Below are positions 42,125 to 50,764 of a stretch of 62,390 nucleotides of DNA, piece after piece. Source of the stretch: JBEBGV01 sp040081265 (GTDB lineage: Bacteria > Acidobacteriota > Vicinamibacteria > Vicinamibacterales > UBA2999); the NCBI GenBank assembly GCA_040081265.1, contig JBEBGV010000024.1, forward strand, positions 1 through 62,390, read 5' to 3'. Positions within the stretch are counted from its first letter, which is position 1, and each line of letters begins with the position of its first letter. A program made the translations under genes and the position numbers. Below the pieces are notes generated by a model. That model had not been told where the DNA came from. It searched no databases and was given only the letters and a program-made list of their open reading frames with translations.

Positions 42125-43168
42125 CTACGGCGTGAACTTCCACACCTCACCAGCGCCAGCGGTGATGCCCCGGTTGGTGTAGTAGACGGTGCCGTCGCTC
42201 GTGACCATGACCGACGTCGGCCGATTCAGGTTGGACACCAGTACTGTTCGCTGACCGTCTGGCGTGATCTTGACGAGGTCACCTGGCGTTGCGAAGAACG
42301 CCGGGCCCTTCGAGTGCTCGATCACGTAGAGGCTGCCATCTGGCCCGAAGGCGAGATCGGTCACGGTCGTGAACCCACTCAGAAATACCTGTGGTGCCTG
42401 CCGTGGCACGACCCGATAGATGTTGGCGGAACCGGCGGCGAATGGCGTGCCCGTCAACTCGCCAACGTAGTACGCGCCGTCTGGCCCCACAGCGAGGGAG
42501 GTGGGCACCGAGTCGGTGGTCCTGGCTGGACGCGAGGGAAAGACGGACATCGTGTTGACCAAGCCGCTCGGGGCTACGGTCAGCAAGGCGTTCGCGCCGG
42601 CGTCGGCCACGATTCTGAGATTGGGCAACAGGAGGAGCCCGAACGGGTTGGTGTCAATCAGTCCACCGGCGGGATTGACGTCGGTCTCGTAGGCAGCCAC
42701 GTCGGCGGCCTCAGTGATCTGGCCATCTGTCGCAATCTGCAGCAACTTGCCGAACATGTACCCGCCTGTGCCAAACGACGGCCGCACCGATGGGTTGGTG
42801 GCCAGGCCCATCAGGACCAGCATCTGTGATCCCTGAAACGCCATGTCGTTGGGCCCGATCGCCTGATCGCCGCTCGGCAACGCATGGGAGGAAAGGCCGG
42901 TGACGATGCGTTGCTGGACGCCGTTGAGCAATCTCGAGATGGCACCGGTTCGACCGTAGCAGCGATTCTCGATGCACGGGCCAGCGCCGCCGGTCCCCGC
43001 TTCGGTGACATAGATGCCCCCGTCGGGACCAAGCGTCAATCCCCGTGGGCTGTTCAGCCCACTCATGATCAGCGTGGTCGTTGCCGCGACGAGCCGAGTC
43101 GTCGATGTCAGTGCCACCAGGCAGGTGACACCCGCAATCAGTGCCGTAGTCGTTCGCAGTCTGGTCAT
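42125..43168 (-). CDS. ScyD/ScyE-like secreted beta-propeller
   Basis: A 347-residue exported protein. A signal peptide (TTALIAGVTCLVALTSTTRLVAA) is followed by blade motifs: GLNSPRGLTLGPDGGIYVTEAGTGG, IGPNDMAFQG, DTNPFGLLLLPNLRIVADAGAN, SLAVGPDGAYYVGELTGTPFA, DLAFGPDGSLYVIEHSKG and TSVMVTSDGTVYYTNRG. This pattern is that of the ScyD/ScyE family, named from cyanobacterial scytonemin clusters but common elsewhere with no proven activity. The ATG at 43168 follows GGAGG. It is convergent with the kinase gene, with 15 bases between stops. Confidence 0.85.
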   Translation of the reverse strand: MTRLRTTTALIAGVTCLVALTSTTRLVAATTTLIMSGLNSPRGLTLGPDGGIYVTEAGTGGAGPCIENRCYGRTGAISRLLNGVQQRIVTGLSSHALPSGDQAIGPNDMAFQGSQMLVLMGLATNPSVRPSFGTGGYMFGKLLQIATDGQITEAADVAAYETDVNPAGGLIDTNPFGLLLLPNLRIVADAGANALLTVAPSGLVNTMSVFPSRPARTTDSVPTSLAVGPDGAYYVGELTGTPFAAGSANIYRVVPRQAPQVFLSGFTTVTDLAFGPDGSLYVIEHSKGPAFFATPGDLVKITPDGQRTVLVSNLNRPTSVMVTSDGTVYYTNRGITAGAGEVWKFTP

Positions 43169-43287
43169 CAGGCCTCCGTGGGACACGATAGAGACCGCAC
43201 GCGCAGGAAGTCTCAGGGAAGTTTCAGGGATTCCGCAGGTTTCCAGGGCGCCCGTGTCGTGCAGTACGATGTGGCCCCGAGACCGCT

Positions 43288-43929
43288 CTGAACATCCGCT
43301 TCGGACCGTTCCTCATCGATTTCGATACGCGGCAGCTCACCCGCGACGGCCGCGTGCTCCACCTTGCGCCCAAGGCATTCGACCTGCTTGCGGCGCTGAT
43401 CCAGGAGCGCCCGAATGTCATGTCTAAGGCTTCGCTGCAGGAACGTCTCTGGCCTGCCACGTTCGTTGCGGAAGCCAACCTCTCAAACCTGATCGGCGAG
43501 ATTCGCGAAGCCCTCGGGGATCGTGCGCGCGCGCCCGACTTCATCCGCACCGTCCACGGACGGGGCTATGCGTTTTGCGGCGAGGCCACGACCGTCACTG
43601 GCACGCGCTCGAAGACTGCTCAGCCGCTCTGCTGGCTCGAGTGGGACCGCAAGCGCTATCCGCTCTCGGCCGGAGAGCACATCATTGGCCGCGACCCTGA
43701 CGTGGAGATCAGCCTCGATGCGTCGACGGTCTCCCGGCGTCACGCGCGGCTGCTGGTGAGTGTGGAAGGCACGGTTCTCGAGGACTTCGGAAGCAAGAAC
43801 GGGACATTTCGTGGTGCCGAGCGCGTCACCTCGCCGGTTGAGCTGGTCGATGGCGACACCATCCGCATCGGGTCACTCGTCCTGACGTTCCACACGCGCG
43901 GCCTGATGTCGACCGACACCCAGGTCTGA
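43288..43929 (+). CDS. Winged-helix (OmpR/CadC-type) and FHA domain protein
   Basis: A 213-residue protein. Residues 1-95 form an OmpR-type winged helix (IRFGPFLIDFDTRQLTRDG then APKAFDLLAALIQERPNVMSKASLQERLWP and FIRTVHGRGYAF). Residues 115-200 form an FHA domain (IIGRDPDVEISLDASTVSRRHARLLV and DFGSKNGTFRG). FHA domains bind phosphothreonine, so a Ser/Thr kinase may switch this transcription factor, and one is encoded nearby. The winged helix begins upstream of the first standard start (GTG at 43354), which points to a CTG start at 43288; this is uncertain. Confidence 0.82.
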   Translation: MNIRFGPFLIDFDTRQLTRDGRVLHLAPKAFDLLAALIQERPNVMSKASLQERLWPATFVAEANLSNLIGEIREALGDRARAPDFIRTVHGRGYAFCGEATTVTGTRSKTAQPLCWLEWDRKRYPLSAGEHIIGRDPDVEISLDASTVSRRHARLLVSVEGTVLEDFGSKNGTFRGAERVTSPVELVDGDTIRIGSLVLTFHTRGLMSTDTQV

Positions 43930-43983
43930 GGCCCTGAGCCGGTTTTCCCCCGCTTTGCACCTTCCTGATCAGAGGAGGAGTGC

Positions 43984-44682
43984 ATGGCAGTTCCAATCAC
44001 CAGTCACGTTCGTATCAACACAGGGGTACTCGCCAGGGCTGAGAAGCGGGCGCTGGTCCGGATTGCGGGGGGTCTGCCGGGGTGGGTCAACTCGGACCAC
44101 CTGACCCTGCTGGCGCTGTTGTCCATGGCCGGCGCTGGCCTGGCGTTCTGGGCCTCGGCGTCGTGGCCCCCGGCTTTGGCGCTGGTGGTCGTGGCCCTGG
44201 CGCTCAACTGGTTCGGCGACAGCCTCGACGGCACCCTGGCACGGGTGCGCAAGCACGAGCGGCCGCGCTACGGATTCTACGTGGACCACGTCCTGGACAT
44301 CGTCGGCATCACCCTGCTGGTCGGTGGGATGGCGCTCTCGGGTTTCATCACCCCGATCGTCGGCCTGGCACTGCTCGTCGCCTATCTCCTCGTGTCTGGC
44401 GAGGTGTTTCTCGCCACCGCCGTGAACGGCCAGTTCAGGATGTCGTTTCTGAACGTCGGACCGACCGAACTACGTATCCTGCTGGCGATCGGCACGCTGT
44501 CGCTCTACGTCCAGCCCGTGGTCCGCCCGTTCGGCTTCGGACCCTTCCTGCTGTTCGACGTCGGCGGCGTGGTGGCGACTCTTGGCCTCGTGGTCGCACT
44601 GGTGACCTCGTCGGTCAGGACAACGATCGCCCTCTACCGCGCGGAGCCGCTGCCGCGCGCATCGTGGAGGAACGTGGCATGA
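43984..44682 (+). CDS. CDP-alcohol phosphatidyltransferase
   Basis: A 232-residue membrane enzyme with five or six helices. The family motif D-G-x2-A-R-x8-G-x3-D-x3-D is intact at about residues 80-105 (SLDGTLARVRKHERPRYGFYVDHVLD). It would join a phosphatidyl group from CDP-diacylglycerol to an alcohol, or a related reaction; the alcohol is unknown. GGAGGAG lies 5-7 bases before the ATG. It is the first gene of a coupled three-gene operon whose members overlap by four bases. Confidence 0.9.
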   Translation: MAVPITSHVRINTGVLARAEKRALVRIAGGLPGWVNSDHLTLLALLSMAGAGLAFWASASWPPALALVVVALALNWFGDSLDGTLARVRKHERPRYGFYVDHVLDIVGITLLVGGMALSGFITPIVGLALLVAYLLVSGEVFLATAVNGQFRMSFLNVGPTELRILLAIGTLSLYVQPVVRPFGFGPFLLFDVGGVVATLGLVVALVTSSVRTTIALYRAEPLPRASWRNVA

Positions 44683-45458
44683 CGCGCGGACGCATCACGA
44701 TCGCAGTTCTCATCATCGCGCTCGCTACGTTTCTTCCACGCGGCGCCACCGCGGCGACGCTCGAAGCCACCACCGTCGCTGCCTGGAACGAGTACGTGGC
44801 GGCCGCGGAAGCGCGGATCTCGCGAGAGCTCGCGACGTCTCGTGGCTCACTGCGCACCGACCTTACGTCGGCGAGCACGTCCATCGACGTTCCAGGCGGA
44901 TTGATTGTTCACGGCCGCGGCAGCGTGTTCGTGCCGGGTGTCACGCTCGAGACTCTGCTGCACCGCCTTCAGCACCCCCCGCAACAGGGCCCGCACCAGG
45001 AGGACGTGCTGGCGCTGCGCGTGCTGAGCCGTTCGCCGGACCATCTGAACCTGTACATCCGCATGACGCGAACCAAGGTCGTGACGGTGACCTATGACAC
45101 GGAGCACAGCGTTGACTACCGGCGATCTACGCCGCAGCGCGCGTCGAGCCGCAGCGTCTCCACGCGGATCGTCGAGCTGGACGATGCGGGTACGCCGCGG
45201 GAGGTGGCCAGGCCTGAGGGTCGCGACAGGGGCTTTCTGTGGCGTCTCAACTCGTACTGGCGGTACGAGCAGGTGCCGGGTGGAGTGGTCATCGAGATGG
45301 AGTCGTTGACCTTGAGTCGGAGCATTCCGCTGGGTCTGGGGGTTGTGGTCTCGCCGATTATCGATAGAATTGCGAGGGAATCGATGAGCAGAACCCTTCA
45401 GACCCTCCGTGTTACGCATGCCCAGGCCCCAGGCGTCAGAGCCGAGGCGCGTCAGTGA
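44679..45458 (+). CDS. Exported protein of unknown function
   Basis: A 259-residue protein with a clear signal peptide (ITIAVLIIALATFLPRGATAA). The mature part (TVAAWNEYVAAAEARISREL, then GLIVHGRGSVFVPGVTLETLLHRLQ, and FLWRLNSYWRYEQVPGGVVIEMESLTLSRSIP) has the alternating pattern of a START/polyketide-cyclase-like fold. The GGVVIEMESLTLSR stretch is typical of periplasmic proteins of this sort in Acidobacteria, but I do not recognise a named family. It overlaps both neighbours by four bases (ATGA, GTGA), so it probably works with the CDP-alcohol transferase and GtrA-like protein in envelope lipid or glycan handling. Confidence 0.75.
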   Translation: MTRGRITIAVLIIALATFLPRGATAATLEATTVAAWNEYVAAAEARISRELATSRGSLRTDLTSASTSIDVPGGLIVHGRGSVFVPGVTLETLLHRLQHPPQQGPHQEDVLALRVLSRSPDHLNLYIRMTRTKVVTVTYDTEHSVDYRRSTPQRASSRSVSTRIVELDDAGTPREVARPEGRDRGFLWRLNSYWRYEQVPGGVVIEMESLTLSRSIPLGLGVVVSPIIDRIARESMSRTLQTLRVTHAQAPGVRAEARQ

Positions 45459-45841
45459 GCCGACGCAGACGCTGGATCCGCTTCAACGCCATCGGCTTTG
45501 TCGGGTTCCTCTTCCAGATGGTGATTCTGGCGGCGCTGATCCGCTGGACCTGGCTCACGCCACCGGTTGCAATTTCCGCAGCGGTGCTCGTGACGGTGAC
45601 GCACAACTTCCTGTGGCACGAGCGCGTCACCTGGCGCAATCAGTCTTCAGATGGCCGGTTAGGGCGATGGGTAAAATTCCAGCTCTCGACCGGCGTGATT
45701 TCTGTCATCACCAACGTGGGCTTGACCGCTGTGGTGGCGCGCCTCACGGGTCTGTCGGTCGTGTCGGCCAACGTCGTTGCCGTGGCCACTGCGTCGATCG
45801 CGACGTTCCTGGTCAGCGATCGCCTGGTGTTCCGTCAGTAG
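45455..45841 (+). CDS. GtrA-family membrane protein
   Basis: A 128-residue protein with four membrane helices: FNAIGFVGFLFQMVILAALI, PPVAISAAVLVTVTHNFLWHERVTW, LSTGVISVITNVGLTAVVAR and VVSANVVAVATASIATFLVSDRLVF. The NFLWHERVTW and C-terminal FLVSDRLVF motifs define the GtrA family, which often moves lipid-linked sugars across the membrane. The start is GTG, overlapping the stop of the preceding gene. Its last 36 codons, and the 50 bases after them, are duplicated at 48342-48499. Confidence 0.9.
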   Translation: MSRRRRWIRFNAIGFVGFLFQMVILAALIRWTWLTPPVAISAAVLVTVTHNFLWHERVTWRNQSSDGRLGRWVKFQLSTGVISVITNVGLTAVVARLTGLSVVSANVVAVATASIATFLVSDRLVFRQ

Positions 45842-45891
45842 ATCTGCGCAGGACGTGAAGCTGTCCGTCAGTCGTAGTACGCGGGGGCCTT
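45734..45891 (+). repeat. Left copy of a 158-bp direct duplication (gtrA end plus MBL-gene end)
   Basis: It matches 48342-48499 with seven differences, all within the gtrA codons; the last 51 bases, which carry the final codons of the convergent MBL gene, are identical. Here the MBL end is cut off by the transposase remnant. Confidence 0.95.
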
Positions 45892-46519
45892 TGCAACATC
45901 GCGCGAAACAGCCCGACGTCGCCGAACTCGGCATCGGCGAACACCCCGGTCACCGTAAAGCGCTCGCGCGGACTTGCCGCAACAAGGTCAGGGCCTGGCG
46001 CCACTTTTCTTGAAAGCCGATCGGGGACGGCACGCGTGCGCGTGTCCGGGCCGAGGCGGTCAACCACGCATCGGGCAGGTACAACGCGGCCCCCAAGCAG
46101 ATAGGCGCGCGGCTCGGTCCACAACGCGGCCGTCACCGCCACCTGGCAATTGGCGATCTTGCCCAGCCCCCGCAGTACTGGCGCGCCACCCCGACCGAGT
46201 GGGGCCCCTGCTTGGGAAAGCTCGTGCCATCGAGGATCGGCAGCCCCATCCGCTCGGGGATCCGTGCGCGGAGTCGTCGCCAGACCCGTTCGGCGTCCCA
46301 CGGCGCATCGGTGATGAAGTGCTGAAAGGCTTGGTAGGACCCCGGCTCGGTCACCCGCGCCAGCATCGCTTCCATCGACTTGCGCGCGCTGTCGCTGAGC
46401 AACCCCGGCACGTACCGGCGCAACGCGAGCACCTGCGCACGGTGGCCGAAGCACTCGGTGAAGGCCTCCAGGCAGGTCATCAGACGTCGCAGCTGCGCTA
46501 CTGCGCGGCGATCGGCCAC
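45890..46519 (-). pseudogene. IS701-type transposase remnant with frameshifts
   Basis: The minus strand carries a DDE transposase of the IS701 type in pieces: LRRLMTCLEAFTECFGHRAQVLALRRYVPGLL, DAPWDAERVWRRLRARIP and MGLPILDGTSFPKQGPHSVGVARQYCGG in one frame, then LGKIANCQVAVTAALWTEPRAYLLGG in a second, and FTVTGVFADAEFGDVGLFRAML after another shift. The first catalytic Asp (ILDGT) and a later one (FADAEFGD) are visible. The C-terminal third is missing where the fragment meets the duplicated MBL end at about 45891. No terminal inverted repeats were found. Confidence 0.82.
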
Positions 46520-46677
46520 CGCGCGGCAGGATATCGGACTCGCTCAATTTGTACAATGCCCTCAAGAATGATCACTCCCGAATCCCTTCGGGAATTTATC
46601 CATCTGACAAAGTAGTATTAGACACCTTGGACCCCGGCCGCAGCCGTGGCTGGGAGCATTCTGACGGACTCCAGCCT

Positions 46678-47514
46678 ATGACCTACGATCGCCACATCGT
46701 GACGCGCCCGCTGCTGATTCTGCTAGCGGCCTTGACCTCCGCCTGTGGATCATCGACGAGCACAGGTGTGCCGTCGTCGCCCACTTCGCCGACCGTCAGC
46801 ACGTCGCCACCCAGTGTGACGAGGATCGATGTGACTTTCGAGAGCCCGGCGTTGATCCCAAGAGGTACGACCAGAGCGACCGGTACGGCCACGCTTTCCA
46901 ACGGAACCACCCAGCTGATTACCACTGGATGGCGCAGCGATGCACCGGCCGTAGCCACCGTGACCGACTCCGGTGAAGTCACGGGCGTCGCACGCGGTCT
47001 GGCGAACGTCTACGTCGTGTACGGCGAGCGCCAGGGACAGGCGCAAATGAAAGTGACTCCAGGCTATGAGGGCATCTGGGGAGGCACGCGCACTTACCTC
47101 ACGTGCACGCAGACGGCGGCTATCCCCTCTGGCTTCTGTCCGCGTTGGCTTCCCGGCCTGGGCGGGCGCTACCCGACAGGGTTTCTGGTCGCACAGAAGG
47201 CCGACTCGCTATCGTGGCAATGGTGGGAGGGGACGACGTCTGCCGGTGTGGACATCTGGGAGCCCGCGCTCACATTCCTCATCGAGGGCGACGGCACGGT
47301 CATAGCAACGCGCGAGAAGTTGACGGACTACAGCTCGTTCCGTTTGCCGATCATTTTGCAGGAGTCCGAACGCTGGCGATTCGACACCGCCGGCGATGGT
47401 TTCGTCACCGGTGACGGAGTGATCGTCTACCGACTCGCGGGTTCTTCTGCCGAAGTCGCTCGCGCCACGACGCAGATCGTGCGCATGCGGAAAGGCTGCC
47501 CGCCGACCTGCTAG
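46678..47514 (+). CDS. Ig-like (BIG2) lipoprotein of unknown function
   Basis: A 278-residue lipoprotein with lipobox LTSAC near residue 22, a Ser/Thr/Pro-rich linker, and a bacterial Ig-like domain at about 45-125 (TRATGTATLSNGTTQLITTGWRSDAPAVATVTDSGEVTGVARG). The remaining 150 residues contain four Cys (YLTCTQ, GFCPRW, KGCPPTC) and GIWGGTRTYL, a pattern common in uncharacterised secreted acidobacterial proteins. It lies alone within the scar zone between the transposase remnant and the decayed comF copy, so it may be a passenger of the rearrangement. Confidence 0.75.
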   Translation: MTYDRHIVTRPLLILLAALTSACGSSTSTGVPSSPTSPTVSTSPPSVTRIDVTFESPALIPRGTTRATGTATLSNGTTQLITTGWRSDAPAVATVTDSGEVTGVARGLANVYVVYGERQGQAQMKVTPGYEGIWGGTRTYLTCTQTAAIPSGFCPRWLPGLGGRYPTGFLVAQKADSLSWQWWEGTTSAGVDIWEPALTFLIEGDGTVIATREKLTDYSSFRLPIILQESERWRFDTAGDGFVTGDGVIVYRLAGSSAEVARATTQIVRMRKGCPPTC

Positions 47515-47595
47515 TACCGCGGCCGTGAAATGACGGCAATAATTCCTTGACTTGACGCGTCGACGCACCCGGGTGATTGCCGTTGAAGTTGGAGT

Positions 47596-47796
47596 GACAT
47601 CGGCATTCGTCATCCGCGCGGCGATTGCGGTAGTGGCCTCCCCCTGGCTGTCCGTCGTCGCTCTTGTGGCGCACGGCCTCAAGGACCTGTGGCAGCATCG
47701 CACGCAGTTTGTCAACAATACCCGGTGGTGGCCGCCGTTCTGCCTCGTCGTCGACTTCGTGGCGGGCGCCGTCATCGCGGTTGTCCCGCTCTCCGG
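47596..47796 (+). pseudogene. Second copy of a small membrane protein segment
   Basis: 201 bases that match 58355-58555 with ten differences and no gaps, encoding ASPWLSVVALVAHGLKDLWQ and WWPPFCLVVDF. Here the segment is joined to unrelated codons upstream and runs into the comF remnant 34 bases downstream. Confidence 0.9.
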
Positions 47797-47829
47797 AGTC
47801 CGCCTTCATGGAGAGAGGATCAGCAGACT

Positions 47830-48341
47830 TACGGTGCGGTCGCGCGACAGCCACAGTGAGGGCACGCACTTCGCGTGCCCCCGCTTCCTTCAGCACACGG
47901 GCGCACTGATCCAGCGTGGCGCACGTGGTCCGAACATCGTCGACGAGCACGACGAGCTGATTCCGGATCAGCGTCTCGCGCACGCGTCGCCCGAGCAGCG
48001 GTGAGACGCGGAACGCGCCTCTGACGTTGTGGTGTCGTGCCGCTGCGGTCAGGTGTGTGTGGCCCTGACCCTCCAGAGCGGTGTCACAATGGGCAGCGGC
48101 AGGGTCAGCGCAAGCTCGCGGGCCTGATTTAAACCGCGGCTGACACGACGCAGGGTGGGGCGGAACGGGGACGACGCAGGACGCGTCGCCGAGCAGATTC
48201 CCGCCGGCCGCCTGCAGCAGATTCCCGTCCTTCGTACTTATACGCTTGAATGATGCGTCTCAGAGGCCCGTGGTAGACGGCTGCGGCCCTGGTGGCGTCG
48301 ACGGCGTGCGGCACGCGTCGGCAACGTGGGCACCACACTTC
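47830..48341 (-). pseudogene. Decayed comF copy
   Basis: It matches the minus-strand comF gene at 59885-60428 over its length, with several deletions (about 10 bases near 48055 and over 20 near 48228) and scattered substitutions. The PRT-domain region is recognisable (VVLVDDVRTTCATLDQCARVLK), but the frame is broken. The copy stops where it joins a gtrA fragment at 48342. Confidence 0.9.
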
Positions 48342-48499
48342 GTGGCGCGCCTCACCGGGCTGTCGGTCGTGCCGTCCAACGTCGTTGCCGTGGCCACCGC
48401 GTCGATCGCCACGTTCCTGGTCAGCGATCGCCTAGTGTTCCGTCAGTAGATCTGCGCAGGACGTGAAGCTGTCCGTCAGTCGTAGTACGCGGGGGCCTT
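48342..48499 (+). repeat. Right copy of the 158-bp direct duplication
   Basis: It carries the last 36 codons of a gtrA-like gene and the 3' end of the intact MBL gene on the opposite strand. The left copy is at 45734-45891, 2,608 bases away. Confidence 0.95.
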
Positions 48500-49339
48500 C
48501 TTCCACCCGGCCGCCGCCGTCAGGTCGTGTTGAATCCAGAGACGCGCCCCGGTGCGCATCAGAAAGCCCTCGAGCCACACCCGCGACTGACGCGTCTGCT
48601 CGACATCGATATCGGCGGTCGGCAGGCGATTGAGCGTGCGCTCTTCCGGATAGTGATACAGGTCACCGGCCAGGACGACGCCACCGGCGTTGGCGAGCTT
48701 GACGTAAAGCGCCTGATGCCCGCGTGTGTGTCCGGGCGTTGGCAGCAACACCACGGTACCATCGCCGAAGACGTCGTACTCGCCACTCACCGCGATCGTC
48801 CGACTCGTGCGCAGCCTGGCGAACGTCGACGGTGCCGGCACCTCCGGCGGCGTCGACGGCAACATCGCATCCAACTCAACCTGGCGGGTCAACCATGTCG
48901 CCGAGGCAAACGAGTTGGCATTGGCCGTGTGGTCCCAGTGCGCGTGCGACAGGGCCAGAAAGGTCACCTGGGACGGCTGTATGCCAGCTTCGGCCAGTTG
49001 GCCGGTGATCGACTTGGTGAGGGTAACAGGCCGCTCTCGGCCGTCCGACAGGTAGATTCGCTTCGACACCGGCCGCCCCGTTGGCGTCCACGAGTCGTCT
49101 GGCACGGCCCCGGTGTCCCACATCAGCGTGCCGCGCGGGTGAACGACGAGGAATGCGGTAATCGACAACTGAGTGGCCCGGACTTCCTGCGGGGTCAGTC
49201 GATACCTGGTGGGATCCGACTCCAGCGCGCCCCCGTCCAGCACATAGAGGCGGATGGGTGATGTGCCCTGCGCGCGGCTCTCGACGACGAAAGCCAACGC
49301 GACGAGCAGAATCCCCACGGACAGCAACACCTTCTTCAT
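48476..49339 (-). CDS. Exported MBL-fold hydrolase (lactonase-like)
   Basis: A 287-residue protein with a signal peptide (KKVLLSVGILLVALAFVVESRAQ) and a metallo-beta-lactamase fold. The zinc motif is LSHAHWDHTANA; further ligands are in LPTPGHTRGHQALY and VLAGDLYHYPEE, and the late His is in WIQHDL. Length and layout resemble the N-acyl-homoserine-lactonase branch. GGAGGACTC just before the ATG at 49339 fixes the start. It is probably the last gene of the nine-gene operon (37 bases after the PrpD-like gene), which would place lactone hydrolysis in the periplasm. Confidence 0.88.
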   Translation of the reverse strand: MKKVLLSVGILLVALAFVVESRAQGTSPIRLYVLDGGALESDPTRYRLTPQEVRATQLSITAFLVVHPRGTLMWDTGAVPDDSWTPTGRPVSKRIYLSDGRERPVTLTKSITGQLAEAGIQPSQVTFLALSHAHWDHTANANSFASATWLTRQVELDAMLPSTPPEVPAPSTFARLRTSRTIAVSGEYDVFGDGTVVLLPTPGHTRGHQALYVKLANAGGVVLAGDLYHYPEERTLNRLPTADIDVEQTRQSRVWLEGFLMRTGARLWIQHDLTAAAGWKKAPAYYD

Positions 49340-49376
49340 GAGTCCTCCCAATCCCTGGCGGTGCCGTTCGGCAGCA

Positions 49377-50759
49377 TCAGCCTGCCGTCATCGGCGCCAC
49401 GGCGGCGACATCATCGAGCCGTTCGAGCGCCAGAATCGTGTCACACAGCCGATCCCGCGCCGGCGCGGACAGGAGGGCGCCGGCATTGTCGTTGAACTTC
49501 GCCCGGAGTTCTGCATCGCTCATCGGGTTCTGCGCAGACCCGCGATTGTATGGCTCCACCTCGGTCAAGACGCGTCCGTCGCGCAGCGTGATCGTGACCT
49601 CACCAGGAAAGTGGGTGAGCCCATCGAAACGCGGGTCGCGATGGTAGGACACGCGGCGCGCCAGCGCCAGAATGGCCGGGTCGTTTCGCGCCTGCGCACG
49701 GTAGGCATCCGTGCCGAGTCGACCGGTCGCCAGCGCCTCGGCCAGAGAAAACTGCAGGCTGACGCGCCCGTGAGAATCGGTGCGCGGTGCCACTTTCTCC
49801 TCCGTCGGCTCGCAGACGATGCCGACGATGAAGGCGGCCACCGGACAGTCGATGCGCTCCACATCCTCGACGCGAATCCCGTGGGCCTGGCGAAGTCGAA
49901 GTACTGCGCTGATGTACGGGTGCAGCACGTGCGCGGCCGGAAACGGTTTGAACGACGCACGACGACTTTCCCAGTCCTCCCCGAGCCCGTCGGTGATGCG
50001 TCCGAAGTCGCGCGGGGCCTCGCGGTCCTGGACATGCGACGCAAACAGGCCGAAGCGGCCTTCGAGAATGGCCGGGGGACCAGTCGTCCCCGCACGGGCC
50101 AGCGCCGCCGCCGTCAGTCCGGCACGGGCCGCCCAGCCTGCGTGCAGGAACTTCGAATCGGTACCGTCCACCCAGCACTCGAGAAGCCCGGCGGCGAAGC
50201 TGCCGACGATGCCGACAGCGCGCGACGTGGCCCCGACGTCGAGCCCCATCAGGAGGCTGGCCAGATAGGTGACGCCGAAGGGTGTGAAGAGCCCGGTCGG
50301 GTGAAAGCCGCGCTTGTGGAACTGCCCCACGGAGACCGAGCCGACGCGACACGACACCTCGTTGCCGATGGCGATCGCGCGGATCACCGCCCGCCCGGAC
50401 ATCGGCTGCACCTGCGAGAGTGCGAGGGCGGCCGACACGACGGGACCGCTCATGTGCACAATCGACTCGTTGTGGGTGTCGTCGAACTCCAGCGCCTGCA
50501 CGCGGGCGCCATTGACGAATGCCGCTCCACCAAGCGGCAGGCGCTCGCCGGTACCGAAGACGGTGCACGGCCCCTCCGGCGACAGTGCGCGCTCGGCGTC
50601 GAGCACTGACCGGCCGAAACTGGTCCCGGCGCCGGCCAGCGCGAGCCCGATGGCATCCATCATCCGGAGTTTGGTCGCGTGAACGACGTCGTCAGGCACT
50701 CGGTCGTAGGTGGTGGCGGCGGTCCAGCGCGCCAGGCGCGTCGCCAGATGGTCAGTCAC
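49377..50759 (-). CDS. MmgE/PrpD-family protein (second in operon)
   Basis: A 460-residue protein of the family that includes 2-methylcitrate dehydratase, cis-aconitate decarboxylase and iminodisuccinate epimerase. Visible marks are ATKLRMMDAIGLALAGAGTSFG, GAAFVNGARVQALEFDDTHNESIVHMSGPVVSAAL (the conserved DDTH) and WVDGTDSKFLHAGWAARAGLTAAALARAG. These enzymes add or remove water or carbon dioxide on small di- and tricarboxylates. It differs clearly in sequence from the other PrpD-like protein in this operon. The stop of the MBL gene upstream is 5 bases from its start. Confidence 0.9.
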   Translation of the reverse strand: MTDHLATRLARWTAATTYDRVPDDVVHATKLRMMDAIGLALAGAGTSFGRSVLDAERALSPEGPCTVFGTGERLPLGGAAFVNGARVQALEFDDTHNESIVHMSGPVVSAALALSQVQPMSGRAVIRAIAIGNEVSCRVGSVSVGQFHKRGFHPTGLFTPFGVTYLASLLMGLDVGATSRAVGIVGSFAAGLLECWVDGTDSKFLHAGWAARAGLTAAALARAGTTGPPAILEGRFGLFASHVQDREAPRDFGRITDGLGEDWESRRASFKPFPAAHVLHPYISAVLRLRQAHGIRVEDVERIDCPVAAFIVGIVCEPTEEKVAPRTDSHGRVSLQFSLAEALATGRLGTDAYRAQARNDPAILALARRVSYHRDPRFDGLTHFPGEVTITLRDGRVLTEVEPYNRGSAQNPMSDAELRAKFNDNAGALLSAPARDRLCDTILALERLDDVAAVAPMTAG

Positions 50760-50764
50760 GGTGG

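Noticed and set aside
46576..46593. TCCCGAA-TCCC-TTCGGGA hairpin as a transposon end
   Set aside because: It is a short simple stem with no matching inverted repeat at the other end of the transposase remnant.
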